Source: W11650 sp963545585
GTDB lineage: Bacteria; Bacillota; Clostridia; Lachnospirales; Vallitaleaceae
Length of the DNA stretch: 6,178 nt
NCBI GenBank assembly: GCA_963545585.1
Contig: CAUUKX010000111.1
Coordinates: 1 to 6,178 of the forward strand
Direction of reading: 5' to 3'
The notes below the pieces were generated by a model. The model was not told where the DNA came from and ran no database searches. It worked only from the letters and a program-made list of their open reading frames with translations. Made by a program: the position numbers and the translations under genes. Shown piece after piece: positions 5,428 to 6,178 of this stretch (position 1 is its first letter; every line of letters begins with the position of its first letter).

Positions 5428-6178
5428 ATGGATAAGAATCAGGATAAAGTAAGAACCAAAAAAGAAATCAGTGTCGAAGCGGTCGTTTTTTTAGCGGGAT
5501 TTTTGGCCTTTTTTATTGCGGTTGGCCGTATTATGGGCGGAACCAATATGCTGAAAACGATGATGGCTACTTCCTATGACCTGCTGATGAACGTATGCTT
5601 TTATTTAATGGGCGTAGCGGTTTTGGCCGGCGGGATTTCCGGCGTGTTTTCCGAATTTGGTGTCATTGCCTTAATCAATAAAGGATTATCGGTCGTAATG
5701 AAACCGATTTATGACCTGCCCGGTGCCAGTTCGCTGGGAATGCTGAATTGCTTTATGTCGGACAATCCGGCGATTTTAACGCTGGCACATGACGACAACT
5801 TTCGTCAGTATTTTAAAAAATATCAGCTGCCGGCGCTGACCAACTTAGGTACGGCCTTTGGTATGGGATTGATTATTACCACTACGATGATGGGCTTTCC
5901 GGTTGAGGGTGCGATTAAAGCGGCGCTGATTGGCGTTTTAGGAGCAGTCGCAGGCAGTATTATTTCGGTTCGGCTGATGATCATGAAAACGAAAAAGTAT
6001 TACGGTACAACCGAAAAAGTAGAAACCAAGAGCGCTTCGACGATTCCGGCCGGACAGCGGAAAATTCGGGATGGTTCCATTGGCTCCCGTTTTATTCAGT
6101 CTTTGCTGGAAGGAGCCAAAATTGGCGTGGATATGGGATTATCGATTATTCCCGGTGTGCTGCTGATTTGTACGATTG
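5428..6178 (+). CDS. Nucleoside-recognition/Gate-like polytopic membrane protein, 3' end cut by the window edge
   Basis: The first 250 codons are present with no stop. After a charged N-terminal tail come hydrophobic segments at about 19-36, 54-74, 140-158, 163-186 and from about 238 to the edge. A polar stretch at about 190-220 divides the protein into two membrane halves. The segment PGASSLGMLNCFMSDNPAI (98-116) resembles the small-residue-rich core of nucleoside-recognition (Gate) domains, found in nucleoside transporters, SpmA/SpmB and many uncharacterised membrane proteins. The ATG at 5428 is the only usable start after the in-frame TGA at 5404-5406. Its ribosome site is poor: GGAAAGG (5407-5413) is about 14 bases away, and AGGA (5424-5427) too close. 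It follows the symporter gene by 168 bases on the same strand. A transport role is likely; the substrate is unknown. Family assignment is from pattern only. Confidence 0.75.
   Translation, partial: MDKNQDKVRTKKEISVEAVVFLAGFLAFFIAVGRIMGGTNMLKTMMATSYDLLMNVCFYLMGVAVLAGGISGVFSEFGVIALINKGLSVVMKPIYDLPGASSLGMLNCFMSDNPAILTLAHDDNFRQYFKKYQLPALTNLGTAFGMGLIITTTMMGFPVEGAIKAALIGVLGAVAGSIISVRLMIMKTKKYYGTTEKVETKSASTIPAGQRKIRDGSIGSRFIQSLLEGAKIGVDMGLSIIPGVLLICTI

Overview
The window looks like part of a low- to mid-GC Bacillota chromosome, most likely an anaerobic clostridium-like organism that ferments amino acids. The reasons are strong GGAGG-type ribosome binding sites, AT-rich intergenic DNA against more balanced coding DNA, sigma-A-like promoters, and the gene content (catabolic arginine/citrulline enzymes beside amino-acid-type membrane proteins). 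Genus cannot be fixed from the sequence alone.

Layout: (1) Bases 1-1922, minus strand: an arcB-arcC unit. Ornithine carbamoyltransferase (arcB) is read first, then carbamate kinase (arcC) after 21 bases; arcC loses its last residues at the left edge. (2) Bases 1923-2420: a divergent, AT-rich control region with a sigma-A-type promoter for arcB (2039-2067), one for the regulator gene (2334-2362), several short repeats, and a possible Shine-Dalgarno-masking structure in the arcB leader. (3) Bases 2421-3701, plus strand: an AraC-type regulator of 426 residues with two complete AraC DNA-binding domains in tandem. (4) Bases 3702-3858: a promoter region. (5) Bases 3859-5259: a sodium:amino-acid symporter of the AGCS (alanine/glycine:cation symporter) family with unusual residues at two conserved sites. 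(6) Bases 5260-5427: a leader with mutually exclusive RNA stems and a seven-codon mini-ORF. (7) From 5428 to the right edge: a membrane protein resembling the nucleoside-recognition/Gate family, cut off at its C-terminal side.

Working together (inference): the symporter and possibly the Gate-like protein would move an amino acid or its products across the membrane. ArcB and ArcC would turn citrulline into ornithine, CO2, ammonia and ATP. The regulator lies between the two arms. The best evidence for co-regulation is a shared element, CAATATTGATT(T)ATCGT, at the transcription start of both arcB (2016-2031) and the symporter (3789-3805). No arginine deiminase (arcA) gene is present, and arcB is promoter-proximal, so the source of citrulline is not shown. 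No tRNA, rRNA, CRISPR array, insertion sequence or phage gene was seen.
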